Assembly: GCF_019711375.1 (NCBI RefSeq)
Contig: NZ_CP081295.1
Span: 744,001 to 808,000 of the forward strand
Length of the DNA: 64,000 nucleotides
From: Qipengyuania aurantiaca
GTDB lineage: Bacteria; Pseudomonadota; Alphaproteobacteria; Sphingomonadales; Sphingomonadaceae
Direction of reading: 5' to 3'
The notes beneath the pieces are model-generated. The model made no database searches, had not been told where the DNA came from, and saw nothing but the letters and a program-made list of their open reading frames with translations. The position numbers and the translations under genes are program-made. Below, piece by piece: positions 17,556 to 26,264 of this stretch (position 1 is its first letter; every line of letters starts with the position of its first letter).

Positions 17556-18647
17556 ATGGCGTGGTCTCGACGTGAATTCATTGCCGCGAGTGGGGTGGCT
17601 TCGACACTGGCTCTGGTCGGAGGATGCAGCGGCAGCGGCATGAGCGAGTATGATGCGGCGGCTGCCGACCTACGAGCCAAACTGCCGATGGAGCCGCAGC
17701 TCAATGACCTCGTGAGATACGCGACACTTGCTCCCAATTCGCACAACACTCAGCCATGGAAATTCCGGCTCGGATCCAATCAGGTCGATATCCTCCCCGA
17801 CCTCGCCCGCAATTGCCCTGTCGTGGACCCGGACGATCACCATGTTTTCGTCACGCTCGGTTGTGCTGCGGAAAACCTGCTGATTGCCGGACGAGCACGG
17901 GGGCAACCGGGGCAGGCTACTATCAACCTTGATGGCAAGAACACTTCGATCAATGTGGGCCTCGGCCAGGGCGCAGTCAGCGATACAGAGCTGCTCGATG
18001 CTATCCCAATGCGTCAATCGACCCGCTCGGATTATGATGGGCAGGCGCTGTCGGCAAACGATCTCCGCCTGCTTGAACAAGCTGCAACAATGCCGGGCGT
18101 CGAGACACTTTTCATCACCGACCGCGCCCGGTTGGACGGCGTGCTCGACTATGTGATCGAGGGCAACAGCGTTCAGTGCGACGATCCGGCGTTCGTCCAG
18201 GAACTGAAGGACTGGATCAGATTCAATCCAGACGCGGCCTTAGAAACCAATGATGGACTGTTCACCGCCTGCTCGGGCAATCCGACGTCTCCCAACTGGC
18301 TTGGCAAGCTGATGTTTGACCAGTTCTTCTCGAAAGACTCCGAGAGCGAGAAATACAAGGGCCATATGAACAGCTCGGCTGGAGTGGTGATTTTTGTTGC
18401 CGACCGGGAAGACGAAGAGGGCTGGATCAATGTCGGGCGCAGCTTTCAGCGCTTCGCACTTCAGGCAACGGCACTTAGTGTCCGCCACGCGCACCTCAAC
18501 ATGCCAATCGAAGTGGCCGACGTCCGCCCAGAATTCGCAAGCTGGCTCGGCATTCCCGGCAAACGCCCCGACCTGGTGATCCGGTTCGGCAAGGCACCGG
18601 CCTTGCCGATGTCGCTCAGGCGGCAGGTGAGCGAGGTGCTGACGTAA
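17556..18647 (+). CDS. Acg-type nitroreductase family protein, Tat/lipoprotein signal
   Basis: A 363-residue FMN-binding nitroreductase-fold protein of the Acg type (LVRYATLAPNSHNTQPWKFR near the N-terminus; MRQSTRSDYD; PTSPNWLGK). These proteins are thought to bind flavin and act in stress or hypoxia responses; the reaction is not established. The start ATG 17556 has GGAG eight bases upstream. The N-terminus is a twin-arginine signal (SRREFIAASG) ending in a lipobox LVGGC, so the protein should be exported and possibly lipid-anchored. It heads an operon with flavodoxin, which suggests electron supply. Confidence 0.86.
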   Translation: MAWSRREFIAASGVASTLALVGGCSGSGMSEYDAAAADLRAKLPMEPQLNDLVRYATLAPNSHNTQPWKFRLGSNQVDILPDLARNCPVVDPDDHHVFVTLGCAAENLLIAGRARGQPGQATINLDGKNTSINVGLGQGAVSDTELLDAIPMRQSTRSDYDGQALSANDLRLLEQAATMPGVETLFITDRARLDGVLDYVIEGNSVQCDDPAFVQELKDWIRFNPDAALETNDGLFTACSGNPTSPNWLGKLMFDQFFSKDSESEKYKGHMNSSAGVVIFVADREDEEGWINVGRSFQRFALQATALSVRHAHLNMPIEVADVRPEFASWLGIPGKRPDLVIRFGKAPALPMSLRRQVSEVLT

Positions 18648-18658
18648 GGAGGACGACT

Positions 18659-19132
18659 GTGCCCAAGACAGCAATTCTGTATTATTCTAGAACCGGCACT
18701 ACAAAGAAGGTCGCCGAGACACTCGGAAGGGCCTTGAACGCTGAGGTTTTTCGCATTGGATGCCGTCGCTACGAAGGGGGCTGGTTCCGATACCTTTTGG
18801 CGGGCTATGACAGTGTCAAAGGTCGACTTCCACCGATCGAAATACCAGACGTCTCGTTGGAAGACCTCGATCTGGTCATTCTCGGCTCGCCCATCTGGAC
18901 CAGCTATCCTGCGCTGCCGCTAAGGTCATTCCTGGAACGGAAGCCGCAATTGCCGGAACGGGTGGCGCTTCTCTTGACATGTGGCGAACACTCTCCTCCA
19001 CGAAAAGCGATTGATCTGGTTGCCGAACTCCTGCCCGTGCCGCTGGAGCAGACGCTGACACTTTCCCAAGACGCGGTCGATGCCGATCAGTTTGATGATG
19101 CGCTGAACCACTTTGTGGACAAGTTCCAATGA
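18659..19132 (+). CDS. Flavodoxin-family protein
   Basis: A 157-residue flavodoxin-like protein. The FMN phosphate loop is YYSRTGTTKKVAETL, with the later LVILGSPIWTSYPALPLRSF supplying isoalloxazine contacts. It could carry electrons to the adjacent nitroreductase-type protein or act as a quinone reductase; no direct evidence separates these. GTG 18659 has a strong AAGGAGG site. The last bases overlap the next gene as ATGA. Confidence 0.88.
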   Translation: MPKTAILYYSRTGTTKKVAETLGRALNAEVFRIGCRRYEGGWFRYLLAGYDSVKGRLPPIEIPDVSLEDLDLVILGSPIWTSYPALPLRSFLERKPQLPERVALLLTCGEHSPPRKAIDLVAELLPVPLEQTLTLSQDAVDADQFDDALNHFVDKFQ

Positions 19133-19971
19133 AGAGGAGAACCATCATGTGGTTTGTGGGCGCTGGCGCGCTGGTCGCAATCGGTGGTGGTATCTATGCC
19201 TGGTCGACCAGTCTTTCGCGCGCTTTCAATGCACGCCGGGCCGACGCGGCGGCAGAGCCGATGGCGAAAATGCCCGTGCTGACCGAGGAGGACATTGCGC
19301 CGCTGCCCGAACCAGTCCGGCACTACATTGGACTCACTGGCTCGATTGGGCGACCTATTGTCACTGAAATCGTGATGCATTTCGATGCCGCCATGTTCGA
19401 TGCGCCCGGCGAACCCGGCATGACCGGGCCGGTGGTGCAGTACGAGCGCTTCGACGTGCCTCACCGCCTGTTCTTCATGAACACGAAGATGAAGGGGCTT
19501 CCTGTCGCCGTGCTCCATGATTTCAACCGCGATCAGGCGACCATGCGCGTGCGGCTCGCGGGACTGGCTAACGTCGTCAACATTAGCGGACCAGAGCTGA
19601 CCCGGACCGAGACCGTTACCATCCTCAACGATATTGCGTTCTATGCGCCCTCGCGCCTGACAGATCCGCGCCTTGAGTGGACCGCGATTGATGATGCTCG
19701 CGCCAAGGTCGACTTCACCCTCGGAAGCAACACGGTATCAGCCGAGCTGATCTTCAACGAAGCGGGCGAGCTGGTCGATTTCGTCTCCGACGATCGCGGC
19801 ATGCTCGAAAAGGACGGCAGCCTGACGATTGCCCGCTGGACCACGCCTCTAGGCAATTATCGCGAGTTCGATGGCTGGCGGCTCGCGAGCGAAGGCGTTG
19901 CGATCTGGCACCTGCCCGAAGGTCCGTTCACCTACGGCCATCTGCGCCTGACCCATTACGAGGCGCGCTAG
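19129..19971 (+). CDS. DUF6544-like membrane-anchored protein
   Basis: A 280-residue protein with one N-terminal membrane helix (MWFVGAGALVAIGGGIYAWS) and a beta-rich outer domain. The LPEPVRHYIGLTGSIGRPIV segment and the terminal FTYGHLRLTHYE resemble the uncharacterised DUF6544/DUF6920 family, named from memory. It probably faces the periplasm. Start ATG 19129 overlaps the flavodoxin stop by four bases (ATGA), indicating coupled translation. Confidence 0.75.
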   Translation: MKRRTIMWFVGAGALVAIGGGIYAWSTSLSRAFNARRADAAAEPMAKMPVLTEEDIAPLPEPVRHYIGLTGSIGRPIVTEIVMHFDAAMFDAPGEPGMTGPVVQYERFDVPHRLFFMNTKMKGLPVAVLHDFNRDQATMRVRLAGLANVVNISGPELTRTETVTILNDIAFYAPSRLTDPRLEWTAIDDARAKVDFTLGSNTVSAELIFNEAGELVDFVSDDRGMLEKDGSLTIARWTTPLGNYREFDGWRLASEGVAIWHLPEGPFTYGHLRLTHYEAR

Positions 19972-19973
19972 TC

Positions 19974-20930
19974 GTGAAACGACGCTGGCAGGCAGGGTTG
20001 GCACTTCTAGGCAGCCTTGCGATCCTGGGCGCAAGCGTCTCCGTTCTCGGCAATCGCGCAGCCGACAAGCGCAGGTCCGAACTGGCGGCGGAGCGCGCCC
20101 TCGCAGAAACGCGCCACGGGCAGATCGAGTACGTGAGCTGGGGTAAAGGCCCGCCAGTGCTTGTGGTCCATGGCGCGGGCGGCGGGTTTGATCAGGGGCG
20201 TCTGCTGGCAGAGGCCGTTGGCGGTGATGGTCACCTTTTTATTGCGGTATCGCGTTTCGGATATCTGGGTAGCGCCATGCCCTCCGATCCGTCCACCGCT
20301 GCGCAGGCTGAGGCCATGCTTGACTTGCTGGACCGGCTCGGGATTGGGCAGACGAGCATTCTTGCAATGTCCGGCGGGGTGCCTCCCGCGCTCAAATTCG
20401 CGGAGTTGTTTCCTGATCGCACGGAGCGGCTCGTGCTGTTGTCCTCCGCCCCGTTTTCCCCTTTCAGCCCGGAGGTTGAGGAACGCCCGATCCCGACCTG
20501 GGCTTACTCTACTCTGCTCGGCAATGACGCGGTCTATTGGGCGCTAACGAAGATTGCACCCGGCCAGTTGCGCAGCGCATTTGATGCGCGGTCAAAGTTG
20601 ATGGATGGCTTGCCTGCCGATGAGGTGGTGTTCGTCGATCAACTGGTGGACGGCTTCCTTCCGGCATCCGACCGGCTCGCCGGTGTCGCAAACGAAGGCG
20701 CGGCGGTCGATTCTGATGCAACCTACAAGCTCGAAGCGATCAGCGCGCCATCACTTGTCGTGCACACCAAAGATGACAGCCTCAATCCCTTCGCGATCGC
20801 TGTGGAAATGGCGCAGCGTATCCCCAGGGCTCGCCTCGTCAACTTCGATCAGGGTGGGCACCTTCTGCTAGGCCACCATGGGGAGCTGCGTGTCGAAATT
20901 GACCAGTTCCTGGAAGCGGGAAGCCAATGA
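19974..20930 (+). CDS. Alpha/beta-fold hydrolase
   Basis: A 318-residue hydrolase with an N-terminal signal or anchor helix (WQAGLALLGSLAILGASVSV). The oxyanion segment is LVVHGAGGG. The nucleophile elbow is LAMSGGVPPA, the acid is likely the aspartate in VVHTKDDSL, and the histidine lies in FDQGGHLLLGHH. The substrate is unknown. GTG 19974 lies two bases after the previous stop, so it belongs to the same operon. Confidence 0.87.
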   Translation: MKRRWQAGLALLGSLAILGASVSVLGNRAADKRRSELAAERALAETRHGQIEYVSWGKGPPVLVVHGAGGGFDQGRLLAEAVGGDGHLFIAVSRFGYLGSAMPSDPSTAAQAEAMLDLLDRLGIGQTSILAMSGGVPPALKFAELFPDRTERLVLLSSAPFSPFSPEVEERPIPTWAYSTLLGNDAVYWALTKIAPGQLRSAFDARSKLMDGLPADEVVFVDQLVDGFLPASDRLAGVANEGAAVDSDATYKLEAISAPSLVVHTKDDSLNPFAIAVEMAQRIPRARLVNFDQGGHLLLGHHGELRVEIDQFLEAGSQ

Positions 20931-21157
20931 CCGGCCTGATGATCTTTCTGGCTTTCGTTATTGGTTGCGGCGGCTCAGTTCCGTTTCTTACTGCTACGAT
21001 GCGGTTTGCTGACGCGGTGAGATGGGTCAAGCAATGGCCGCTTTCGGGCTTTCTATTCATCACCGTGGATGAAAGGGATTGGAGCGCAAAGCGGACCTTT
21101 GTGCGAACGTCCGCAAACGGGTCGTTAGCGGCCCGTCAGCTTCTGGCACATAGCTAG
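20927..21157 (+). CDS. Short hypothetical protein ending inside a repeat
   Basis: A 76-residue frame that starts as ATGA over the hydrolase stop. The N-terminal half is a hydrophobic helix (MTGLMIFLAFVIGCGGSVPF) and looks like a real membrane-protein start. From about residue 60 the frame runs through repeat copy R3, so the C-terminus is probably not native. It may be the stump of a longer operon gene cut by the repeat. Confidence 0.4.
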   Translation: MTGLMIFLAFVIGCGGSVPFLTATMRFADAVRWVKQWPLSGFLFITVDERDWSAKRTFVRTSANGSLAARQLLAHS

Positions 21158-21194
21158 CTCGGCGAAAGCGTCGTCAGATGGGTGGAAAGCGGAA
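21108..21194. repeat. Dispersed intergenic repeat, copy R3
   Basis: About 87 bases that align end to end with copies R4 and R5. The core is CGTCCGCAAACGGGTCGTTA followed by GCGGCCCGTC, then an AGCTAGCTCGGCGAAA segment and CAGATGGGTGGAAAGCGGA. Confidence 0.85.
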
Positions 21195-21255
21195 GTCGGT
21201 TCGACGATTTCACTGTCTGGCTCAACGAGCGCTTTTATAAGAGACCGCCCCGAGA

Positions 21256-21741
21256 CTAAGGTTCTCTTACCACCCACTGTCTTTCAGTCTCAAACGTCTC
21301 CAACACTTGGCTAAATAACTGGCATGATCCGTTGCAATCGGATGAGATTTCGACACTCAATGGAGTTCCCTGATCAGCAACTCTTTCCAACGCGATGACG
21401 GCCGTCCTGCCTTTCTCAGAAACCGTTGCCAAACCGCGATAGTCGCCGATGGGCGTCTCAGTTCCGCCTTCTGCCTCAAGCCACCCGTAGTAACCTAATT
21501 GCGGCGTGATGGTCACCTTTTCGTTTTCGCTCGCAATGACCCTCGGCAGGAACCCTTCGATTGGCACGGAACCATCGCTCTCCTTAAGAGCCCCGCTCGT
21601 GCGAAACGAGCAACATCCTGTGATCTCAACGAGAACCGATTCGCTCTCGCTTGCGGATGTCTCCTGATTTGATGGCGTCGCGCATCCGAAGACTGGAAGG
21701 GCAATTCCTGTAAAGAACGCTATTGCTTGGAAATATCGCAT
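21256..21741 (-). CDS. Small hypothetical lipoprotein
   Basis: A 161-residue protein with a lipoprotein-type signal (MRYFQAIAFFTGIALPVFGC, cysteine at residue 20) and a cysteine-containing beta-rich domain (ITGCCSFRTSG and SSDCNGSCQLF). No family is recognised. I chose ATG 21741 because the frame upstream of it runs into repeat R4. The gene sits alone between copies R3 and R4. Confidence 0.7.
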   Translation of the reverse strand: MRYFQAIAFFTGIALPVFGCATPSNQETSASESESVLVEITGCCSFRTSGALKESDGSVPIEGFLPRVIASENEKVTITPQLGYYGWLEAEGGTETPIGDYRGLATVSEKGRTAVIALERVADQGTPLSVEISSDCNGSCQLFSQVLETFETERQWVVREP

Positions 21742-21777
21742 AATGAAGCGAACGCACCGGCCAATGTTCTGTGCCGA

Positions 21778-21863
21778 TGTCCGCAATCGGGTCGTTCGCC
21801 GCCCGTCTGCTCCTGGCGCATCGCTAGCTCGGTGAAACTGTCGCCAGATGGGTGGATAGCGGA
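21778..21863. repeat. Dispersed intergenic repeat, copy R4
   Basis: Aligns with R3 and R5 over about 86 bases: TGTCCGCAATCGGGTCGTTC, then GCCGCCCGTCTGC, GCTAGCTCGGTGAAACTGTC and GCCAGATGGGTGGATAGCGG. Confidence 0.85.
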
Positions 21864-21977
21864 TTGTCTGGTTTTATAGAATATATCGCCTCAAGCTGCC
21901 GCTGAATCGGATAGACCCTGAGTGATTGGTTACAAACTAAACAGTTGCGCAATCGATCGGGCACGACCCCGACTGCC

Positions 21978-22508
21978 ATGAGGTTCGCGCGCTCTCTTTC
22001 GATTGCCGCGGTCGTTTTCGGACCTGCGCTATTTTTCGTGGGCTGGTATTTTCTGTCACCTCGTTACGCTATCTCACAGCTCAGTGATTGGAACACAGCG
22101 TCTCAGGAACTGACCGCATTTTACGATCGTGACAAAGTGCGATCGAGCTTCGAGAAGCAGATGTTGCCGCAATTCGAGACATATCCGCCTCCTTTGACAA
22201 AACACGTTGTTCTCGATGCGATGACCGATCCAAATGCGATCAGAGCCTTCGTCGTCGAGCCTTATGGAGACTGGCAATTCGCGGCCGCTTTAGGCCTACC
22301 CGACGAACTTAACTCTGAGGATCCGACAGGAGTGATGCCACGATTGATGGAGACAACGGAGAATTGGGAGTTTGAACGAATAGGGATCGATGAGTTTATC
22401 GCCTCTCCTTCTGATCGCGATGACCAGAAAGGTAACTCGTATCGGTTCGAGCGAGATGGATTGCGCTGGCGCCTGGTCAGCATCAAACTGACGACAAAAA
22501 TCAGGTAA
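21978..22508 (+). CDS. DUF2939-like membrane-anchored protein
   Basis: A 176-residue protein with one N-terminal membrane helix (FARSLSIAAVVFGPALFFVG) followed by SPRYAISQLSDWNTASQELT, loosely like DUF2939 proteins in which a short helical region follows an anchor. Function unknown. The start is uncertain: ATG 21978 gives the usual spacing to the membrane helix, but neither it nor TTG 21945 has a good ribosome site. The gene lies alone between repeats R4 and R5. Confidence 0.65.
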   Translation: MRFARSLSIAAVVFGPALFFVGWYFLSPRYAISQLSDWNTASQELTAFYDRDKVRSSFEKQMLPQFETYPPPLTKHVVLDAMTDPNAIRAFVVEPYGDWQFAAALGLPDELNSEDPTGVMPRLMETTENWEFERIGIDEFIASPSDRDDQKGNSYRFERDGLRWRLVSIKLTTKIR

Positions 22509-22526
22509 TCAAAAGCCATCTGACAA

Positions 22527-22612
22527 CGACCGTAAACGGGTCGTTAGCTGCCCGTCCGCTCATAGCACATTGCGAGCTAGGCGAAGCAGTCACGAATTGG
22601 GTGGTTTTGCGA
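22527..22612. repeat. Dispersed intergenic repeat, copy R5
   Basis: Third member of the R3/R4/R5 set: CGACCGTAAACGGGTCGTTA, then GCTGCCCGTCCGC, GCGAGCTAGGCGAAGCAGTC and GAATTGGGTGG. It is followed by a degenerate stretch containing further GTCTGCTT and AGCGGACAGCGGACTG elements to about 22655. Confidence 0.8.
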
Positions 22613-22727
22613 CCGTCTGCTTCTGGCGGCAGATGAAAAATAGCGGACAGCGGACTGACGACAAAGTAGGGCCGATAGCTGAAAGTCGGCCTTTAGCCTC
22701 GCAATTTTCGCATGATTTGAGACGCTT

Positions 22728-23105
22728 TCAAATAAGTAGCCACATTCCACCCAGAAGGGTTAGTGACGCAATTCCCATCAAAGTCGCCACAAAGCGCAGG
22801 TTCACCCGTCGTAGTGGTTCAATCGAATGCGGATCGAGACGTTGGAGAACTTTGCAGGCACTGCGTTCAGCCAGATAGAAAATGATTACGCCGGATATGA
22901 TGAAGCCGGTGGCGATGAGCTTGGGTAGCCATTCGGGTTCCATTTTTCCGAATAGAGCGTTGAAGCCTAGCCCAATACCGACTGCCGCTAAGCCTGTGCG
23001 CATCCAACCTGCAAAGGTTCGCTCGTTTGCCAGAACCGTCCGATCCTCCGCCAAGTCGGTGCGCGTTGATGCGAGATCTATCGGTGCTTTATCTTCGTCA
23101 GCCAT
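22728..23105 (-). CDS. DUF202 (YidH-type) membrane protein
   Basis: A 125-residue protein with the DUF202 pattern: a hydrophilic N-terminus with TDLAEDRTVLANERTFAGWM, then three membrane helices. The family is widespread, small and of unknown function. The 293 bases between this gene and 23402 hold no gene I can see. Confidence 0.88.
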   Translation of the reverse strand: MADEDKAPIDLASTRTDLAEDRTVLANERTFAGWMRTGLAAVGIGLGFNALFGKMEPEWLPKLIATGFIISGVIIFYLAERSACKVLQRLDPHSIEPLRRVNLRFVATLMGIASLTLLGGMWLLI

Positions 23106-23401
23106 CACGACCGTCTAGACAACACGGTCCTCCTGACAATTGATGAATGTTTAGAAGGCGTAACGAACGATCCGAGGTTGGTGAAAAAAGTACCGACTAG
23201 GCGCCGTAATTACGCCCCCCGGCTCAAATTCGCGCTCGGCATATCTGACTAACCGATATCAGTTCTGGCTCGGCAATCGTGGTCGCCCGTTGAGGGTCAA
23301 AGCGATCCTGAACCTGTCCAAATTTCAGCGATCGCAGGCGTGAGGTAAGGCGACAACCGTCTTCACCTCACGCCACCACCGTTTGGCCATCACGAGGGTA
23401 T

Positions 23402-23641
23402 ATGTTCACGCAGCTTAATCCGCCTTTGCCAGTGACGGTACTCGACAAAGGGAACGGGTTTGCCATCGCCGTTATCGACTACGGACTAGAACACAATCTT
23501 ATCTGGGTCACTGCGCTCGACAACTCAGGCGAGATCTGGTGCGCTCCCAATCCAAAGGTCAGGATGCAAGCCAACTGGACAGCGGGCCGGTTTATGGATG
23601 AAAATTTTCATACCTCCAGCGGAGAGGTTGCGCCAGCATGA
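23402..23641 (+). CDS. Small conserved hypothetical protein
   Basis: A 79-residue soluble protein (LPVTVLDKGNGFAIAVIDYG, then HNLIWVTALDNSGEIWCAPN). Such proteins with the WVxALDxSGExWCAPNPxVR pattern occur in sphingomonad accessory regions; no function is known. Its stop overlaps the start of the YqcI/YcgG gene as ATGA, making it the first gene of a four-gene overlapping operon. Confidence 0.75.
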   Translation: MFTQLNPPLPVTVLDKGNGFAIAVIDYGLEHNLIWVTALDNSGEIWCAPNPKVRMQANWTAGRFMDENFHTSSGEVAPA

Positions 23642-24339
23642 GGCCGGGGATGCTTGCTGTTGAAGACCGGCTTGCTGGTCGCCTTGCGGAGGAGTTCGAA
23701 GCGCATATCGCTCAGACCCCTTTCCCTTGCGTCGGTGCGAAATCGGCACTTGCAAAGGATCTTTTGGAGATCGTGATTGCTTTCGACATGCGAAGCGGCT
23801 GGGATGATCTGCGCATACATGATCGACTTATAGGGTGGGCGGAAACCTACCGTGACGATCCGGAAGGCTTACGAAGCATCGCCGTCATCTTCTCACAACC
23901 GTCGAGGCTCGACGAGAAGGAATTCGAGCGGCTGCTGTGGGAGCGACTGCAATCGTTTGCCGAAAAGGACAATTGGCTCGGCCAGCCATACGATCCCGCG
24001 GTCAGTCCCGACCCACGCGATCGGCACTTCTCCCTGAGCTTCGGGGGACAGGCCTATTTTGTCGTCGGCCTCCATCCCGCTGCTTCACGACCGGCTCGAC
24101 GGTTCTCGCATCCCGTGATGGTTTTTAACCTGCACGACCAGTTCGAAAAGCTACGCGCGGGCGGGCGATACGAGCGGATGCGTGAGGCTATCTTGGAGCG
24201 CGACAGACAGCTCGCCGGTGACATAAACCCGATGCTGGCGCGTCACGGCGAAAGCAGCGAGGCGCGTCAGTACAGCGGACGGATGGTCGGCGAGGATTGG
24301 CAGTGTCCTTTCCGCGATCCGAGAATGGAGAGAGAATGA
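23638..24339 (+). CDS. YqcI/YcgG family protein
   Basis: A 233-residue member of the YqcI/YcgG family (PF08892 type). Diagnostic blocks are TPFPCVGAKSAL, the central HFSLSFGGQAYFVVGLHPAA with SRPARRF, NLHDQFEKLRAGGRYERMR, and the C-terminal EARQYSGRMVGEDWQCPF. Members resemble stress-associated proteins of unknown chemistry, possibly haem- or metal-binding given the conserved Cys and His residues. It overlaps both neighbours by ATGA, so it is translationally coupled within the operon. Confidence 0.9.
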   Translation: MRPGMLAVEDRLAGRLAEEFEAHIAQTPFPCVGAKSALAKDLLEIVIAFDMRSGWDDLRIHDRLIGWAETYRDDPEGLRSIAVIFSQPSRLDEKEFERLLWERLQSFAEKDNWLGQPYDPAVSPDPRDRHFSLSFGGQAYFVVGLHPAASRPARRFSHPVMVFNLHDQFEKLRAGGRYERMREAILERDRQLAGDINPMLARHGESSEARQYSGRMVGEDWQCPFRDPRMERE

Positions 24340-24923
24340 AACGCATCGATCCACGAAGCGGCGTCGCCTTCACTATGCGCCGCGGGGCGACCCTCACGGT
24401 CAGCGATCCACAGGGTCAGCAAGTCTCCGACCTTGTTGCCTATAACCGTGATGACGTACGGGAGGTCATCTCCAATGGACGAACCTTCGATTATGAAGAA
24501 ACCATCCATCTGGGCTGGGGCAATCGATTATGGTCGAACCGCTCGAACCCCATGCTCACGATCACCAACGATACTGCGCAATGCCATGACTTCCTGCTGA
24601 CCCCTTGTTCGGAGCAAACCTTCAGGCATTTCTATCCGGACAAGCCCCTCCACCGCGGCTGTTTTGGCAATCTGGTAGAAGCGCTCGAGCCATATGGCAT
24701 CGGTTCCGATGATATTCCCACCGCGTTCAACATTTTTATGAACGTGCCGGTGGATGGCGAGAGCGGATTACTCGCCGTGAAGCCGCCCATATCAAAGGCT
24801 GGCGACAAAATTCAGCTGCGCGCGGAGATGGATTTGATCATCGGTTTGACCGCGTGCTCCGCCTACGATTCCAATGGTGGGTCGTTCAAACCAATCGATT
24901 ATTCGGTGAGCGAAATTGTCTGA
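24336..24923 (+). CDS. Urea carboxylase-associated family (DUF1989) protein
   Basis: A 195-residue protein of the DUF1989/urea carboxylase-associated family: FTMRRGATLTVSDPQGQQVS, then WGNRLWSNRSNPMLTI, the cysteine in HDFLLTPCSEQTF, and HRGCFGNLVEALEPYGI. Relatives sit beside urea amidolyase or aminomethyltransferase-type genes and may bind metal. In this operon the partners are instead YqcI/YcgG and DUF421 proteins. Start ATG 24336 overlaps the previous stop (ATGA). Confidence 0.9.
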   Translation: MKRIDPRSGVAFTMRRGATLTVSDPQGQQVSDLVAYNRDDVREVISNGRTFDYEETIHLGWGNRLWSNRSNPMLTITNDTAQCHDFLLTPCSEQTFRHFYPDKPLHRGCFGNLVEALEPYGIGSDDIPTAFNIFMNVPVDGESGLLAVKPPISKAGDKIQLRAEMDLIIGLTACSAYDSNGGSFKPIDYSVSEIV

Positions 24924-25461
24924 AACCCTGAATATCTGGTCGAATTGGGAGCGGGTCGTGGAGATTTCCGCGAACGCGTTTCTGTTCTACATTCTCATCA
25001 TCGTCATGGTCCGGGTCGTCGGAAAACGAACCACCAGCGAGTTCAACAATTTCGATTGGATCATCAACGTCGCCGTGGGCAGCCTGGCGGCAAGCGGGAT
25101 CTTGCTGCGCAATGTCGCAAGTATCGATGCGATAGCGGCAATTGTGGTTCTCGCCGCCTGCCAGTTCGTCACGACGAAGCTTGTTCTGAGGAGTGAAGGT
25201 GTCGCCGATATCGTGAAGGCGGAACCGACCTTGCTCACTCACAAGGGTGAATATCTGCGCGATGCGATGGCCCGAACGCGTATCTCGGAAGAAGAGATAA
25301 AGACGGCCCTGCGCGCCGCCGGAATCACGGCGAATTCCGATGCCAACTGGGTGGTTCTGGAAACCAACGGCACCATGTCCGTGATACCGCGACAGGATGT
25401 CCATTGGGGCGACGCCGACGCCTTGTCGGACGTCAATTGTCCTGATGAACTGAAAGGTTAG
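24916..25461 (+). CDS. DUF421 (YetF-like) membrane protein
   Basis: A 181-residue protein with two or three membrane helices and the DUF421 pattern: ILIIVMVRVVGKRTTSEFNN, then FDWIINVAVGSLAASGILLR and a cytoplasmic C-terminal domain. YetF-like proteins are linked to sporulation or envelope stress in some bacteria; the role here is unknown. TTG 24916 overlaps the previous stop by eight bases. The gene ends convergently with the Crp/Fnr gene, the stops overlapping by four bases. Confidence 0.88.
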   Translation: MSETLNIWSNWERVVEISANAFLFYILIIVMVRVVGKRTTSEFNNFDWIINVAVGSLAASGILLRNVASIDAIAAIVVLAACQFVTTKLVLRSEGVADIVKAEPTLLTHKGEYLRDAMARTRISEEEIKTALRAAGITANSDANWVVLETNGTMSVIPRQDVHWGDADALSDVNCPDELKG

Positions 25462-26231
25462 TCCCAGTCTTCCTTCACCTTCAGCGGACCGTCGCCATAG
25501 AGATAGTCCGGATCGAACTGAGCGAAATCTTTCAGTGCGCTCCAGTCGTTGGTGTATAGGTCGCCCCTCCGAATTTCCGCGATCCCAAGCTCGCGTAGCT
25601 TACCCACGGCACGGTTGGCGTGGATCGCACTGACCCCGCACATGTCGGCCATGTCGAACTGGGTGAATGGAGTACGCAAAGCCCGCGTGACACTGCGACC
25701 GATCAGGTCGAGGCGAGTGTGCAACTCGGAATAAAGGTGCGCTATGCGGCGGGGTGCGTCCAGCTGTTCCAAGGTCTGGATCCATTTGCGATGTATTGCC
25801 GCATCGAGAAGCGTGGCGAACCACATTGCTCGGGCAACGCCCGGTCGATCCCTCATGACCCGGCGAAGCGTGTCATGACTGACGCAGCCCACTCTCACGC
25901 GTCCGGCAGCATCAATGTTGTGGTCCAAACGTTTTAAAGCGAAACCGTGCAGATCAACGAAATCGCCCGGAACGTGCACCCCCGTGATGAACCGCTTGTC
26001 CTCAATCTCGATAGTGCGGAAGATGTAGCCCTCGATCAGGATTGTGCTGCGATCGGTCCTGATGCCCCGTTCGAGCAGGCGCGAGCCGTCCTCGTGCTCC
26101 TCCACGTTCTCGACGAGTTCTTCGATGTAGTTCAAATCATCGAGACTAAGATTTCGTCGCAACCTGCCAGCGAGAAAATCGCCGGTGAGGGGGAAGCGAC
26201 CGAGCTCGATGTCTCCAGTCTTTGCGTCCAT
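25458..26231 (-). CDS. Crp/Fnr-family regulator, paralogue 1
   Basis: A 257-residue regulator with an N-terminal cyclic-nucleotide-binding-type beta-barrel (HVPGDFVDLHGFALKRLDHN) and a C-terminal winged helix-turn-helix (TQFDMADMCGVSAIHANRAV). No FNR-type iron-sulfur cysteine cluster is present and the cAMP phosphate-binding RxA pattern is not obvious, so the signal is unknown. It is a close relative of the regulator at 27107. Both end in FDPDYLYGDG or TPDYLYGEG, a tail typical of the group seen in sphingomonads. Confidence 0.92.
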   Translation of the reverse strand: MDAKTGDIELGRFPLTGDFLAGRLRRNLSLDDLNYIEELVENVEEHEDGSRLLERGIRTDRSTILIEGYIFRTIEIEDKRFITGVHVPGDFVDLHGFALKRLDHNIDAAGRVRVGCVSHDTLRRVMRDRPGVARAMWFATLLDAAIHRKWIQTLEQLDAPRRIAHLYSELHTRLDLIGRSVTRALRTPFTQFDMADMCGVSAIHANRAVGKLRELGIAEIRRGDLYTNDWSALKDFAQFDPDYLYGDGPLKVKEDWD

Positions 26232-26264
26232 AACGCGCGATTAAGCAAAGCTTTGGAAACGCGT

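Noticed and set aside
21108..22612. Interpretation of the repeats as integron attC sites
   Set aside because: The GTTAGCG element resembles the attC core but does not fit GTTRRRY, and no integron integrase is present.
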